64,000 nt of DNA from Linnemannia schmuckeri (lineage: Eukaryota > Mortierellomycota > Mortierellomycetes > Mortierellales > Mortierellaceae): contig JANATG010000006.1 in NCBI GenBank assembly GCA_029449235.1, positions 1,240,001 to 1,304,000 of the forward strand, in the 5' to 3' direction. The number at the start of each line of letters is the position of its first letter. Position 1 is the first letter of the stretch. The position numbers and the translations under genes are program-made. The notes under the pieces are model-generated. The model ran no database searches. It was not told the DNA's origin and was given only the letters and a program-made list of their open reading frames with translations. Of the stretch, positions 22,313 to 33,200 are shown piece after piece.

Positions 22313-25300
22313 CTAAGCACCGTATCCATCGTTATCATCTTCATCATCGTCATCTCTTGGGAGGATGATACCAAGTCTTGAAAGGAGATTACCGCCGGGT
22401 CCGGGGAGTCCGCCCTGGCTCTTGAAACTCTCCAGCAGGTTCTTGGCCAGATTCAAATCCAAATCCACCATCTCCTGGTCCATTTCCTCCACCTCATCGT
22501 CGTCATCGTCTAGTTCATCCAGTTCGTCAACCACCTCGCCATCCGCAGATATTGTGGCCACGCGAGGTTTCCTGACCCCTTCCTCCTCCTCATCGTCCTC
22601 ATCATCCGCAAAGGACATACCCGTAGAGTCATACCCAAATGAGGGACCCGGCGACATCCCCAATGGCCCATGTCTGCTGAACCCTCTCCGCGACCGATCC
22701 GTAGCCTCCTTCATCAACTCCTCCAAATCCTTTTCAGGCTTCTTCTTTGTCTTCTGTGCCGTTGCCGTCGCCGACGTCTTCCGAGGAACCCCCTTGCCCT
22801 TGTCCTCCTTGCCGTTCGATGTAGCCTTGCTAATGCTGCTGGCAGTGGTCTTTTCAAAGGACTCACCCACCTTTGTGGCCGAGAGTTCTGCATCGAGCGC
22901 CGACATGTACTCCTTCAACTTCTCATCATCCATGTCATCTTCCTCGTCGTCACCTTCACTCATATCTACATCTCCTGCACTCTCCTTTGCGGCCCGAGAA
23001 GATGGAGAAGGCACACCGAACGTCTGGACAAGGATATCCTTGAACTTGCCATGATCTATCGCAAACGCCTGAGCCTGATCTCGTGCCTCGTCTTCCGTTG
23101 CCTTTGACGCATCCGATGTCGCTGGTGTAACCCCGTTCTCAAAGTTCATCATATCAGTGCCAAACAAGAATGCGCCTCCACCAGACTTATTACCCCGCTT
23201 GGCCTTGGCCGCCCGCTTCGCGGCCTGCTTCTCCTCATAGTCGCTTGCAAACATATCCTCGTCCGAGTCATCCTCTTCCTCTGTCTCTTCCGGTTCCCAC
23301 ACGTCGGCTTGGACGGTCTTGTCCTTGTCCTCCTCAGACTCCTCCGTATCCTTGCCATCGTCCTCGTCCGAATCATCATCACTAATCTCATCCAAGAACT
23401 CGGCTCCCTCAACACCTCCCTCACCATCCTCAACAAACGCTCCGAACCGGTCAAGCATCTGCTGCATGTCAAGCCCCGACCTCTCTCCCTGATCCTCTGT
23501 CTTTGTAGAACCAGAACCACCGCCAAACCCACGAGCACGCATCATATCCTCCAAATCCTGCAGATCCACATCCATCCATGAATCATCATCCGATTTCCGA
23601 TCATCCACCAACTCCTTCACATCCACCGGAGTAGTTGAGTTGACATCCAGAATACGCTCAATCTCTTGAACGGGATGATAACCATGTCCATGAAAAGATA
23701 CCGAAAAACCATCCTCACTCTGAATCTCGTCCGCGTTCAGTCGATCCGACTTGTATTCCAAGAACTGTCGCTTAGCCACCTCTTCGAGTTGCTGGTACCG
23801 CGCAGACCCTTCGCGCTCGTCTCCGAAATAACTCCGCAAGGCCAGGTTGCTCTTGAACACCCTCCAGGAGTCGTCTGTCGCAAATGGGAAACTGTCGAGT
23901 CGAATCTCGTCTTTGCTCCTGAACCCAAAGTCTCCTGGATATTCTTGGCTGCACAAGATTTCAAACCCGCATGTCTATTGCGTACACAAAAAGGACAGAA
24001 AAAGAATTAGGAATGAAAATAATAATGATAAACATGTTTTAATCCGTAACTTCAATTTGAGATGAAGTATGCGTACCAGTTTCATGCCGAGTTCTGCTTC
24101 TCTGACTTTTTGATGGTCCTGAGCATCCTCGAGGTTGGACGGCGGCACAATCCCATCCCAAATCTTTGGCGGCTGAAACTGCTGTCCCATCAGTTGGGCA
24201 TAACAGGTCTTTGTGAAACAAACAGCCGTCGTGACAAAAGGTGTCTCGTTCTTCCCCAGATTCTGTGCTCCACCACTCGCCGTCATCGGTGTCGAAGATG
24301 AGGGGACCGCTGGAGCTGGAGTAGGGAGGAACTTGCTCATGCGACTACAAACGGCCATGGCGACAGCGTCCCTGGTGTAAAAAGCCTCTACTGCACGAGT
24401 CACCAACTCGGGTCGTGCCTTCAAGATCCTGGCGACCTGGACTGGGATCTGACAGCGGGCATAATGGCGCTGTTCCTGGATTTTCCGCTGTGCAAAAGGT
24501 AGATCCTGGGAATCTGGCAAGAGAGGTCCAAACGCTACCTGTTGGATTTTTGTGCTCGCCAATGTCGATATCTGTGGAAATCCCGTAGCAGTAGTAGTGG
24601 TAGAGCGAATCAGTTCTAAAGAGTCCTGTAGTTTTGGTGATCGAGACTTGCTTCCAAGTATTGTTGGGAAGGCTTTCTTTTCGTCCGCTGTTGTAGCGAT
24701 AGGAATGATGTGAAGATTTCCTTGATATATGAACACCTATTTTCCAAGTATATAAGTCGTTGTTAATGACAACGCACGAGTTACCCAAAAAAGCTTCGGT
24801 GTAAATATTGCAATGGGTTGACATACCCTGTTATCGCTGTTTTCTGAGTCGAGCCAGGCGGGGATATGATCCGCAGCCTCGATCAGCAAAAACTCTCCAT
24901 CATTATCCTGCACTCTGTCATGACGGAATAGGTTGGTGACGCGATTAGTTTTCATTTGTTCCTGTCATATTGTTTCTTTATCCGTTGTTGTTTTAACGAA
25001 TGTGAATATTCCTTTTTTACCTGGCAATAGATCCGGGAATCCGTTTCGTGATCTCTCTAAGCAGATGCACAACAATCCATTCGTCGTCAATCGAGTCGCC
25101 GAACCGTGTCTGTCCTCTCAGATAAGGCTGACCCGTCGGACCTAAAAGCAAACAGTACGGCAAAACATAACCGTCAATAAATTGTGTATTAGTCCTTGAA
25201 AATACATAGATCGCAAAATGTGTCAAGCATATTTTGAGCACTACCTTTCCCTTGACCAGAAGTAATGGTGAGTGAAAATGCATCCTTGTGCCAGATATAG

Positions 25301-25581
25301 TCCTCGCACACCTCGGCAACAATAGAGCTGATCAGCGTTCTGGCGACCTGGGCTGATTCCAACGCAGCTGCATGGTGTTGCTGTTGCTGCGGTTGGTCCT
25401 GAATCTGAGTACTGGGATCTGTTGTTGTTGTTGTTGTTGTTGTTGTTGATGATGTTGATGATGTTGATGATGTTGATGTTGATGGGGATGAGGGAAGGTA
25501 GATGGCATAGGAGACAGTGTCTTCGGCGAGTGCCCGTCGTTGCTCCTGGATCGATTCTCGTGGAGGGAATGAGCTGTCCAT
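22313..25581 (-). CDS. ECD: Ecdysoneless (ECD/SGT1) family protein
   Basis: Five exons, 25581-25245, 25141-25021, 24914-24827, 24736-24077 and 23974-22313, give 955 aa. ECD proteins associate with PRPF8 and R2TP and support pre-mRNA splicing and cell-cycle progression; the fungal founding member complements gcr2. Family landmarks: DTVSYAIYLP near the N-terminus, TRFGDSIDDEWIVVHLL in exon 2, and the most conserved block, DNDGEFLLIEAADHIPAWLD (about 156-175), followed by VFIYQGNLHIIP. The second half is strongly acidic (DDDDDEVEE, multiple DEEDD runs) with Ser/Thr patches suited to CK2 phosphorylation. It ends with a conserved-looking LAKNLLESFKSQGG and GNLLSRLGI. Residues 35-54 are a Ser/Thr run encoded by an (AAC)n microsatellite. 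The start is the ATG in CCATGG; an upstream in-frame TTG is not used. The gene begins 181 bp after the RIX7 stop on the same strand. Confidence 0.92.
25419..25475. repeat. (GTT)n/(GATGTT)n coding microsatellite in ECD exon 1
   Basis: About eight perfect GTT triplets followed by GATGATGTT units. On the coding strand this gives the Thr run and adjoining Ser-rich run of ECD, a likely length-variable tract. Confidence 0.85.
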
Positions 25582-25738
25582 GGTTTTGGTAACCAATGAA
25601 GAAAGGAATGGAAGAAAAAAAGTGGTGGCAAGAGATCTCTGTCTCTATTTATGCGATTGATGTGACCACTGAAAACCAACGGCAGCAAATTGGCCCGTGC
25701 ACTGATTCTTGCAGTGGTGTGTTTTGAATGCATTTTTG

Positions 25739-25744
25739 TTTATT
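25739..25744 (-). promoter_or_regulatory. Poly(A) signal of RIX7
   Basis: AATAAA on the minus strand about 20 bp past the RIX7 stop, inside the 181-bp gap to the ECD start codon. Confidence 0.4.
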
Positions 25745-25762
25745 TTGTCCCTCATTTGTGCT

Positions 25763-28700
25763 TTACAAGGACGCATCCGAGTCCTCATCACCGGCGGACC
25801 CCTGTTTCTTCTTCTTATGCTCTACATCTATCGTCGTTGTCACTGCCGTTACAGATGATGGTGCTGCCTCGACGGCCTTCTGCTTCAGCTTCTTGGCCTT
25901 GGCAGACCCACCTCCAAATTTGACATGGAGCTTATCGTACTTCATCTTGTCCTGAGGCGACACACTGGGCGACACCTTGGTGAACGCTGTATCAAAATCG
26001 TTCCAGGTGACCAAAATCGGCGTTGACAGCAAATCGCTCGATGGTCCATCCACACCAATCAACGATGCCTGCCCACGGTTATCGTCCAACTTCTCGCCTG
26101 CCTTACCCATATCATTCAATGTCTTCAGTGTCGTCCGGAGTGCAGACATACCAGCCTCACGAACCAGCGACGCCAAATCGGCACCGGAAAAGTTCTCACA
26201 CCGCTCGTCCGACGCAACCATCTCCAGTTTCACATCTGGTCCCAGAGGTGTCTTCTTGGCGAGTGTCTGCAAGATATCAAGGCGCTCCTCCATGGTTGGC
26301 AACTGGACGTACAACAGCTTGTCCAAACGACCGGGACGGAGCATAGCAGCATCGATGATATCGGGACGGTTCGTCGCTGCAATTACATACACAGCAGACC
26401 GGTTCTCCATTCCGTCCAATTCTGTCAACAACGTGTTGACAACACGAGCCGAAGCCTCAGACTAAATCCAATGAACGTAATAAAAAGTCAAAAACAGTCA
26501 GTAAAAGTATCCACCTTGCACGTTTACAACGAAAGTTTTCTTATGACATAGGAAAAAGGACAGTTACCTGAGAGTCATCTCGTTTGGCACAGAGGGCATC
26601 CAACTCATCGAAAAAGATGACACAGGGAGCCGAGGCACGTGCACGGGCAAAGACTTGACGGATTCCTCTTTCGCTCTCTCCAACATACTTGTTGAGCAGC
26701 TCAGGTCCCTTGACAGAAATAAAGTTGGTCCGACTCTCGCTTGCGACTGCCTTGGCCAGCAAGGTTTTCCCGCATCCGGGAGGTCCCCACAACAACACAC
26801 CAGCAGGAGTTTGGATTCCGACCGAGGCGAACAGGGCAGGGTACTTGATTGGCTCGACAACAGCCATTCTCAGCTCGTCACGGACATAGGTCAAAGCTCC
26901 AATCTTGTCCCAGGAAACATCGGGCACGGTGGCGAAACCCTCGCGCTTGGCCGAGGGCTGGACCTTGGTCAAGGCAATCAGAAAGTCCTCGTTGGTGATG
27001 ACAAGGGGCTCGAGTTGCTCTGGCGTTAATGGTGTAGGGTGAGACTGCAAGAAGGCACTGATGGAATGGACGGGTTTGTGGTTGGCGTGGTTGGGGTACT
27101 CGTGCTTCACTACTGCTGTCGAAGTTGTGGTAGTTTGCTCTGTGATAGCTTCCGTGACAGTCTCAATACTGGTTGTTGTTACAGAGGTAGTTGTAGTTGA
27201 ATCAACCTGCATAGCCTTGTCCGCATCGGTAATCTGCTGGTCCATGTCCATCATCTCCAGCTCATCGGTTACGGTCTCCATCGCTTCGACTTCCTTAATC
27301 CTGTCAACGTTGCCAATCTCCTGGAAGATACGTTTCAAAGCAGCCACTCCTGCGGCAGCCGTCAATGCGTTCAAATCCGCTCCAACATAACCTGGAGTCA
27401 ACTTGGCCAGCTCCTTGAAATCAAAGTCGCCCGACAACTTGAGTTTTGACGACATCACGCGAAGAATCCTAAGGGAAATAAAGAATAACACAACGATTAG
27501 CCTCCATTTGCGCATAGAATATACATCGCAACCCTGCCTGTGCGCAAATTGAGAACTTACTGCTCACGAGAATCCTGGTCGGGCACACCAATGTTGATTT
27601 CCAAATCGAAACGTCCAGCTCGTCGAAGGGCAGGATCCAAAGAGTCGGGGCGGTTGGTGGCGCCAATAATCATCACTGGCTTTCCATTTGTGTTCTCCAG
27701 GTTCAGATCTAGGTTCAAGGTAGGTAAAAGTTAGCAAAAGAATAAAGCTATGTGTATCTGCAGTGCATAGCCCTCTTCAAAAACAAATGTCGATGGGCGA
27801 GATACATACCATCCATGCAGGTGAGCAACTGTGCAACGATACGTCTCTCCATTTCTCTCTGAGCTGTCTCACGCTTTGGGGTAATGGCATCAATCTCATC
27901 GATAAACATCAGACAAGGCGCCAAGTCCCTGGCCTCCTCAAATACCTCACGGATCTTCTTCTCAGACTCTCCCGACATTCCCGAAACAACCGATGGTGCA
28001 GAAATGGTGATGAATGGGACGCCCAAGCTTCCTGCAATGGCGTTTGCCATCATCGTCTTTCCTGTTCCTGGAGGTCCATGTAACAGAATTCCTCGTGGAG
28101 GCTTGACTCCCATATGAGCATAAATCTCTGGGTGTGCGAGCGGCATCATGACATACTCTTTGACCTTCTCGATAAAGTGATCGACGCCTCCCAGGTCCTC
28201 CAGTCTAATCTTGGGTGGCGCGTGCTCTGCTCCTCCACGGCCTTCATTGCTGCCGGAAGTCTTGTGTCTCTTGCTTCCTGGTGTGTCGTTAGGACCGCTG
28301 GAGGTCGATTTAGCGCGCTTTTTGGATTTGCTGCTGGTCATGGCGACCTCGGCGGCAGCATGAGCCAAGGCGGTTGGGGTGGCATCGACAGCCAAGGGGT
28401 CGAGAGGTGTGTCAACAGCCTGGTTGGGTGTGTGTGACCCATCGAGGTGAGGTGTTCCTGGTTCTGAGACTGTGGGCGAGGCGACTGCAGAGGCAGCTGC
28501 CGAGGCTGATGTTGATCCAACAGCAGAGGGAGGAATAGAGTTGCTCTGTGGGAGCTTCCAGCGCGAAGTGATGCTCTTGTTCATGCTGTTGATGTTCTTG
28601 ACTTCCATCATTGCCACTGGTACTCCATCTGCTGTAGGGTAGTGTTCTTCATCGTCGTCTGAATCGTCCTCATTGTCATTTCCTGCTCCTCCTTCAGAAC

Positions 28701-29023
28701 CCATCTTTTCCTTCTCTGCCCTGATAATCTCCAGCGCTATATACATTCAAGGTAGTTCAATTCAATAAATGGTTAACATGATATTTCCATTATTGCGAAT
28801 AAGCAACAGTAACAAAAGCAATGTCTCCAAGCGCACCTTTGTCGACTGACTGAGTAAGGATATCCTTCTTTGTGCGGGCGTGTTCCCTTCGTTCTTTGAG
28901 CTTGTTGACGAGGTCGATGGCGCTAATGTCTGGGTTCTCTTCTTGCATCTTCATGATGGGTTCGATAATGCCGTTGACGATGGCATTGCCGATCCTTCCA
29001 GCCTGCTTGTTTCTCTTTCCCAT
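25763..29023 (-). CDS. RIX7: Ribosome biogenesis AAA-ATPase Rix7/NVL
   Basis: Five exons (29023-28837, 28736-27810, 27708-27561, 27468-26568, 26461-25763), 953 aa. Rix7 is a nucleolar hexameric unfoldase that strips Nsa1 from pre-60S particles. The N-terminal domain opens MGKRNKQAGRIGNAIVNGII. A basic SKKRAK / SKRHK patch gives nuclear localisation signals. D1 carries Walker A GPPGTGKT (about 283-290) and Walker B LMFIDEID (338-345); D2 carries GPPGCGKT (649-656) and VIFFDELD (704-711). Both domains have GATNRPD/AATNRPD sensor regions and RR.GR/RPGR arginine segments. A Thr-rich insert of about 30 residues lies between D1 and D2. The C-terminal tail has the VTWNDFDTAFTKVSPSVSPQD segment typical of NVL. 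All catalytic residues are present, so the enzyme should be active. It is longer than yeast Rix7 (837 aa) because of the Ser/Ala-rich linker before D1. Confidence 0.95.
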
Positions 29024-30228
29024 TGTAGTCCTGGACCTGACAAGGAATGAGTTCGAGAGTGATGTGTGAAGAGTGAGATTCTCCTCCTGACCTCTTGACT
29101 TTACTTAACTCAGCCGAGCGCAGACTCAAAAAAAAAAGTTGCCTCTGCGAAAAGCAAACAGAAGCCCATTGAGCAGTCACACTTAGCAGTCTTGGGCGCA
29201 AGAGAAACGCGAAAAAGTGGACAATGCAGCGCAATCACCAACTAGCAGTAGCGATGTATCTCAGCAGGCATAAACATAGAACATGGGGAGGGGGGGTGTA
29301 GAACATGGGGGTCCATAGGCAATGGCGACGTTGACATGGATGTAGCCTGTCTATCATCTGATTAATTATTTATAATAGGTTGCTCTATTCCTGTTCTTGA
29401 AAGCAATATCATGTTTTTGAAGAAAATCTCATATCCCTCCGCGAATCTCAATACCCCCCTTTGCCATATCCATAACATCATTCAAAAGTTCCTTTTTCTT
29501 TTGGTTGTATTTGGTATTAGCTCTTAAATAAAAGGTGTGTTGATGTATATAAGTACTCCGCTAGGTGCTAGGCACTATCTCAGTTAGCTTGACGTGCACC
29601 CAGGTATTACTCCTATCAACAAAAATTGGCGCCAAAACGTATTATTCTCAGTACAGTTGGACATTTTTATGCATAAACCAGAAACAAACAAACATTTTAA
29701 GGAAATAGGCTATACTTATATAATAAAAATGAACATGTTTTAAGTATATTTGTTTAGATACTTTATTGGTGCGCTTAATATATTCCTAGAGTAAAGCTCT
29801 TCAAAGTGCTAACTTTATGTGAAATCGCCAATAATCGTGATGAGAAACCAACCTCTTAAGACAAAAAATTTTATCCATCGATTCCTGCCTCTGCTTCGAC
29901 TGGACAAGCTCGAGTCCCGTTTTCCAAGTGGGTTCACCTGTCGATTATCACTCCGCCGTTGTCGTCATGTATTCACTCATACGACTATTTATTTTCTTGT
30001 TTCTCTTCTTCCTTCTCTTTGACCTTTCTCCACCCCTTCATCCTCCTCCTCTATCATTTGTTACCTTACTCATTTCTATCACCAGCAGCCGCCATTGTAA
30101 ACTTTTATTGCAAATACCGCCTGTATATATCTCAATCTCAAAGTTTGCACAAACAACATACAATCCCACAAAAATAAGGCGATCCGTACCATAGCACTAT
30201 CACATCCCCCAACTCTGTCCACTCCACC
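29024..30228. other. Divergent promoter region RIX7 / repeat-protein gene
   Basis: About 1.2 kb between two head-to-head start codons. It contains a short G-run (29286-29296) and an AT-rich centre (29350-29830). No coding potential, tRNA or conserved RNA seen. Confidence 0.5.
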
Positions 30229-33200
30229 ATGACACACGATTTGAAGTACCACGCCAGACAGGCCATCAACTCTCTCTACGAGCTCCTCTTTGACAGACCA
30301 GCCTACGATCCCTCCATCCAAGCCGGAAGCTGCTGCATCAAACCCTATCACGGCGAAAATGGCGCCGCGAACCCAGCAAGCTTTACTGGAAGTATGAGTG
30401 GTGATGACGGTAGAACCGGACGTCTGGCAAGCGGGATGCAGGACAAGGTTGGCTCTGTTGCCTCGAGCGCCTCGAGCGCTGCTGCTAGTCTGGTCAGCAC
30501 CATCGGTAGCGGCAGTGGCGGTGGGAAAAACGACGGCAGTCATACGATCGGTCACCACCACCACCATGGCGTTTGGCACTCTACATCAACCGACTCTAAG
30601 TTCTCGCATTGGCAGTCGGTCTTGCACGACTACTGGCACTCGTTGATGGGGCATTCATTCCCGGGCTCTGATTTCTGGCAACAGCTGCAGTCTCGTCTGA
30701 GAATCGATCACTTGGCCCGCTCGTGGAACCTTGAGCCCCATATCGTCCTCTTGCTCTTGAGCTTGCCCCTTATGTTGCTTTTTTTGTCGTCGTGTCTGAT
30801 GTTGGGTGCTGGCAACACGTCGGAGGAGCCCCGTGGACCAGGACGTAAACCAGACCCAACCAAGGTGGAGGAGAAGGAAAAACAAAGTCCTCCTACTTAT
30901 GCCGCTGTCGCACGTGGCTCCAGCTCAACTTCCAATGCTGCTAAGGACAAGAAGATTCAAGGATCCAAGAAAGGTGGAGCTCAGGATAGTGGTAAGTCTA
31001 ACTTTTTGATGTCTAAAGAGACTCGAACAAGATCAGCTTCTCGCAAGGTTGCATCCATTCACTTACGTTACCCTTCACTTGCACTCACCATGGCTCAGCC
31101 GGCTCGATTAAATCCCATAACCAGCTTGGTAACGATAACAGCATCAGCTCCTGGTCTGCACTTCTTGGCTCAACCGGTTTCCGGGGCGGCGAGGCTTTGA
31201 ACTACAAGCCCATCGACATCTATGGTAATATGCAGTGAATGTTGAGCTTGTTCAAGTTATAATGGGGCTATGATCAAAAAGCGATTGTACTTAACATAAC
31301 CATGTTCATCTTGTAATGTAGCTGCTATGAAGTCTGCTGAGAAGAGCATTGTCGACTCTGTTGAGGACACCTTTGCGCCAGGTCATGGTTAGTATTTCTG
31401 ATGAGCTTATGCCCAGATACTAAAATTTACTGTTTCCACCAAAATTTGCTCTCCTACTCACCTATTAATTTTTTTGACCCCTTAGACGACGGAATTGTCT
31501 CCAACATTATCAAAGGTAAGGATAACAGTGACCAACAGAACATTGAATGATATCGTGAGCATAATATGCAAGGTACCTAACAGCAAACTATCCCATTTTC
31601 ACTTTACTAGAAATCGTCGGGCCCACTGAAGCCCAGCACGAGCAAAAGGAAATCGGACTGGACAACAAGGAGGACTACTTCGACAATTTCCCCGCCATCA
31701 ACGAGCACGAGCACAACATCAACCATATTGACAGGGGTCGTGCTTCCCGATCTGGTCCTGCTGGCCCCGGCGGCTCTGCATCCAACTCCTCTGCCAAGAT
31801 CCGTGTCCCTCGCCCTCACGGCGTCAAGGAGGCCGATCGTCATCGCCACCAGCCTCACTTGTCCTTCCGTAAAATCGAGCGCGAGTCTGCGGCCCATCAG
31901 CATCAGACTCTAAAGAGCAGTTTTGCCGCCAAGGTGATGGACTTTACTCAAGAGAACCCGATCATGAAGAACCTGGATGGTATCTCTGGTGGTGTCCTAG
32001 GAGCCGCCACGGTAACCGTCGCTACGCTTGCCAGCACTGCACAGGCGGCCACCACTGCCTTGAAGGAGAATATACCTTTCTCAGTTGGTGGTAAGCTATC
32101 TGTCTTGGTACTACCAGCTACGATTTCTCACCTAAACTTGGGCTAATCTCTTTGCTAACCATGGCATTGTTCTTTTTTTATCTGTCTTCTCGTAGGACTC
32201 GCTCATGACTTGAGAGGCTCCTTTGACAAGGCAATGGAACAAGGTGGATTGGAGGGTTCAGGGTTCGATGAGCAAGATGATGACTCATACATTCCCCCAG
32301 ACTCTATCCACGTCAAGAGCCACAAGGCCAAGTCCAGTTCTGCAGGCGCCTCTTCTTCTACTTTTTCCTCCCAACGCGCTAAGGAAAACTCTGGAGAGCT
32401 CATTTCTCAGGGATCGGCCATGTTCACCAACCACCAAGGCCCTTCTTCTTCTTCTTCTTCTTCTCAGTCTACCAAGAATGACTTTGGGAAGAATAAACCA
32501 ACCATGGTCGCCAACCCTCCTCGTCTGCGCAAAAGAAGCGTCGTTCAGTCTCAGCCCGAAACCGCTGCCAATATTGCTGCTGCTACAGCTACAGCTGCTA
32601 CCACCGTCTCCATTCCATCTTCGGCCACCACTTCATCCACAACTCACTTTAACAAGTCTGCGCCTCCAGCTTCATGTGACAAATCTGCCGCCTCGATCCC
32701 ATCTAACAACTCTGCAGCCCACACCCATGTCCCTGCCTCCACTCCGTCCAAGGCAGCCCCCTCGTCCGACTCGACAAAGCCTACCTATGCTGCAATAGCA
32801 GCCCCCACACCAGCCAAGGCACAAGTCTCCGTAGAGGACATTTCTTCGCGCACTGTCACTCACTCCGTGGCCCAGACAGACATCACTTCGGCCCCCGCCA
32901 AAAAGAGGATCCCAAGCTCACCCCAGAAGGACGATGTCAAGGCTGCTGCCACTGAGGCTATTGATGGTACCAAGAAGGCTGCCTCAAATGTAGGCGGTGA
33001 TATCAAGACAGCAGTTAACAAGGCAGCTAAAGGCGTCAAGAAGGTTGGTGCCGATTCCACTAAGGGAGCCAAGGATGCTGCTGCTGGTGCTAATAAAGGA
33101 GCCGAGGACCTCGCAGGGGATACTAAGGAGGCTGCCAAGGAGACTGCCAAGGAGGCCAAGGTCGCCGTCGATGCCACCGCGGAGAAAGCCCACAAGCTCA

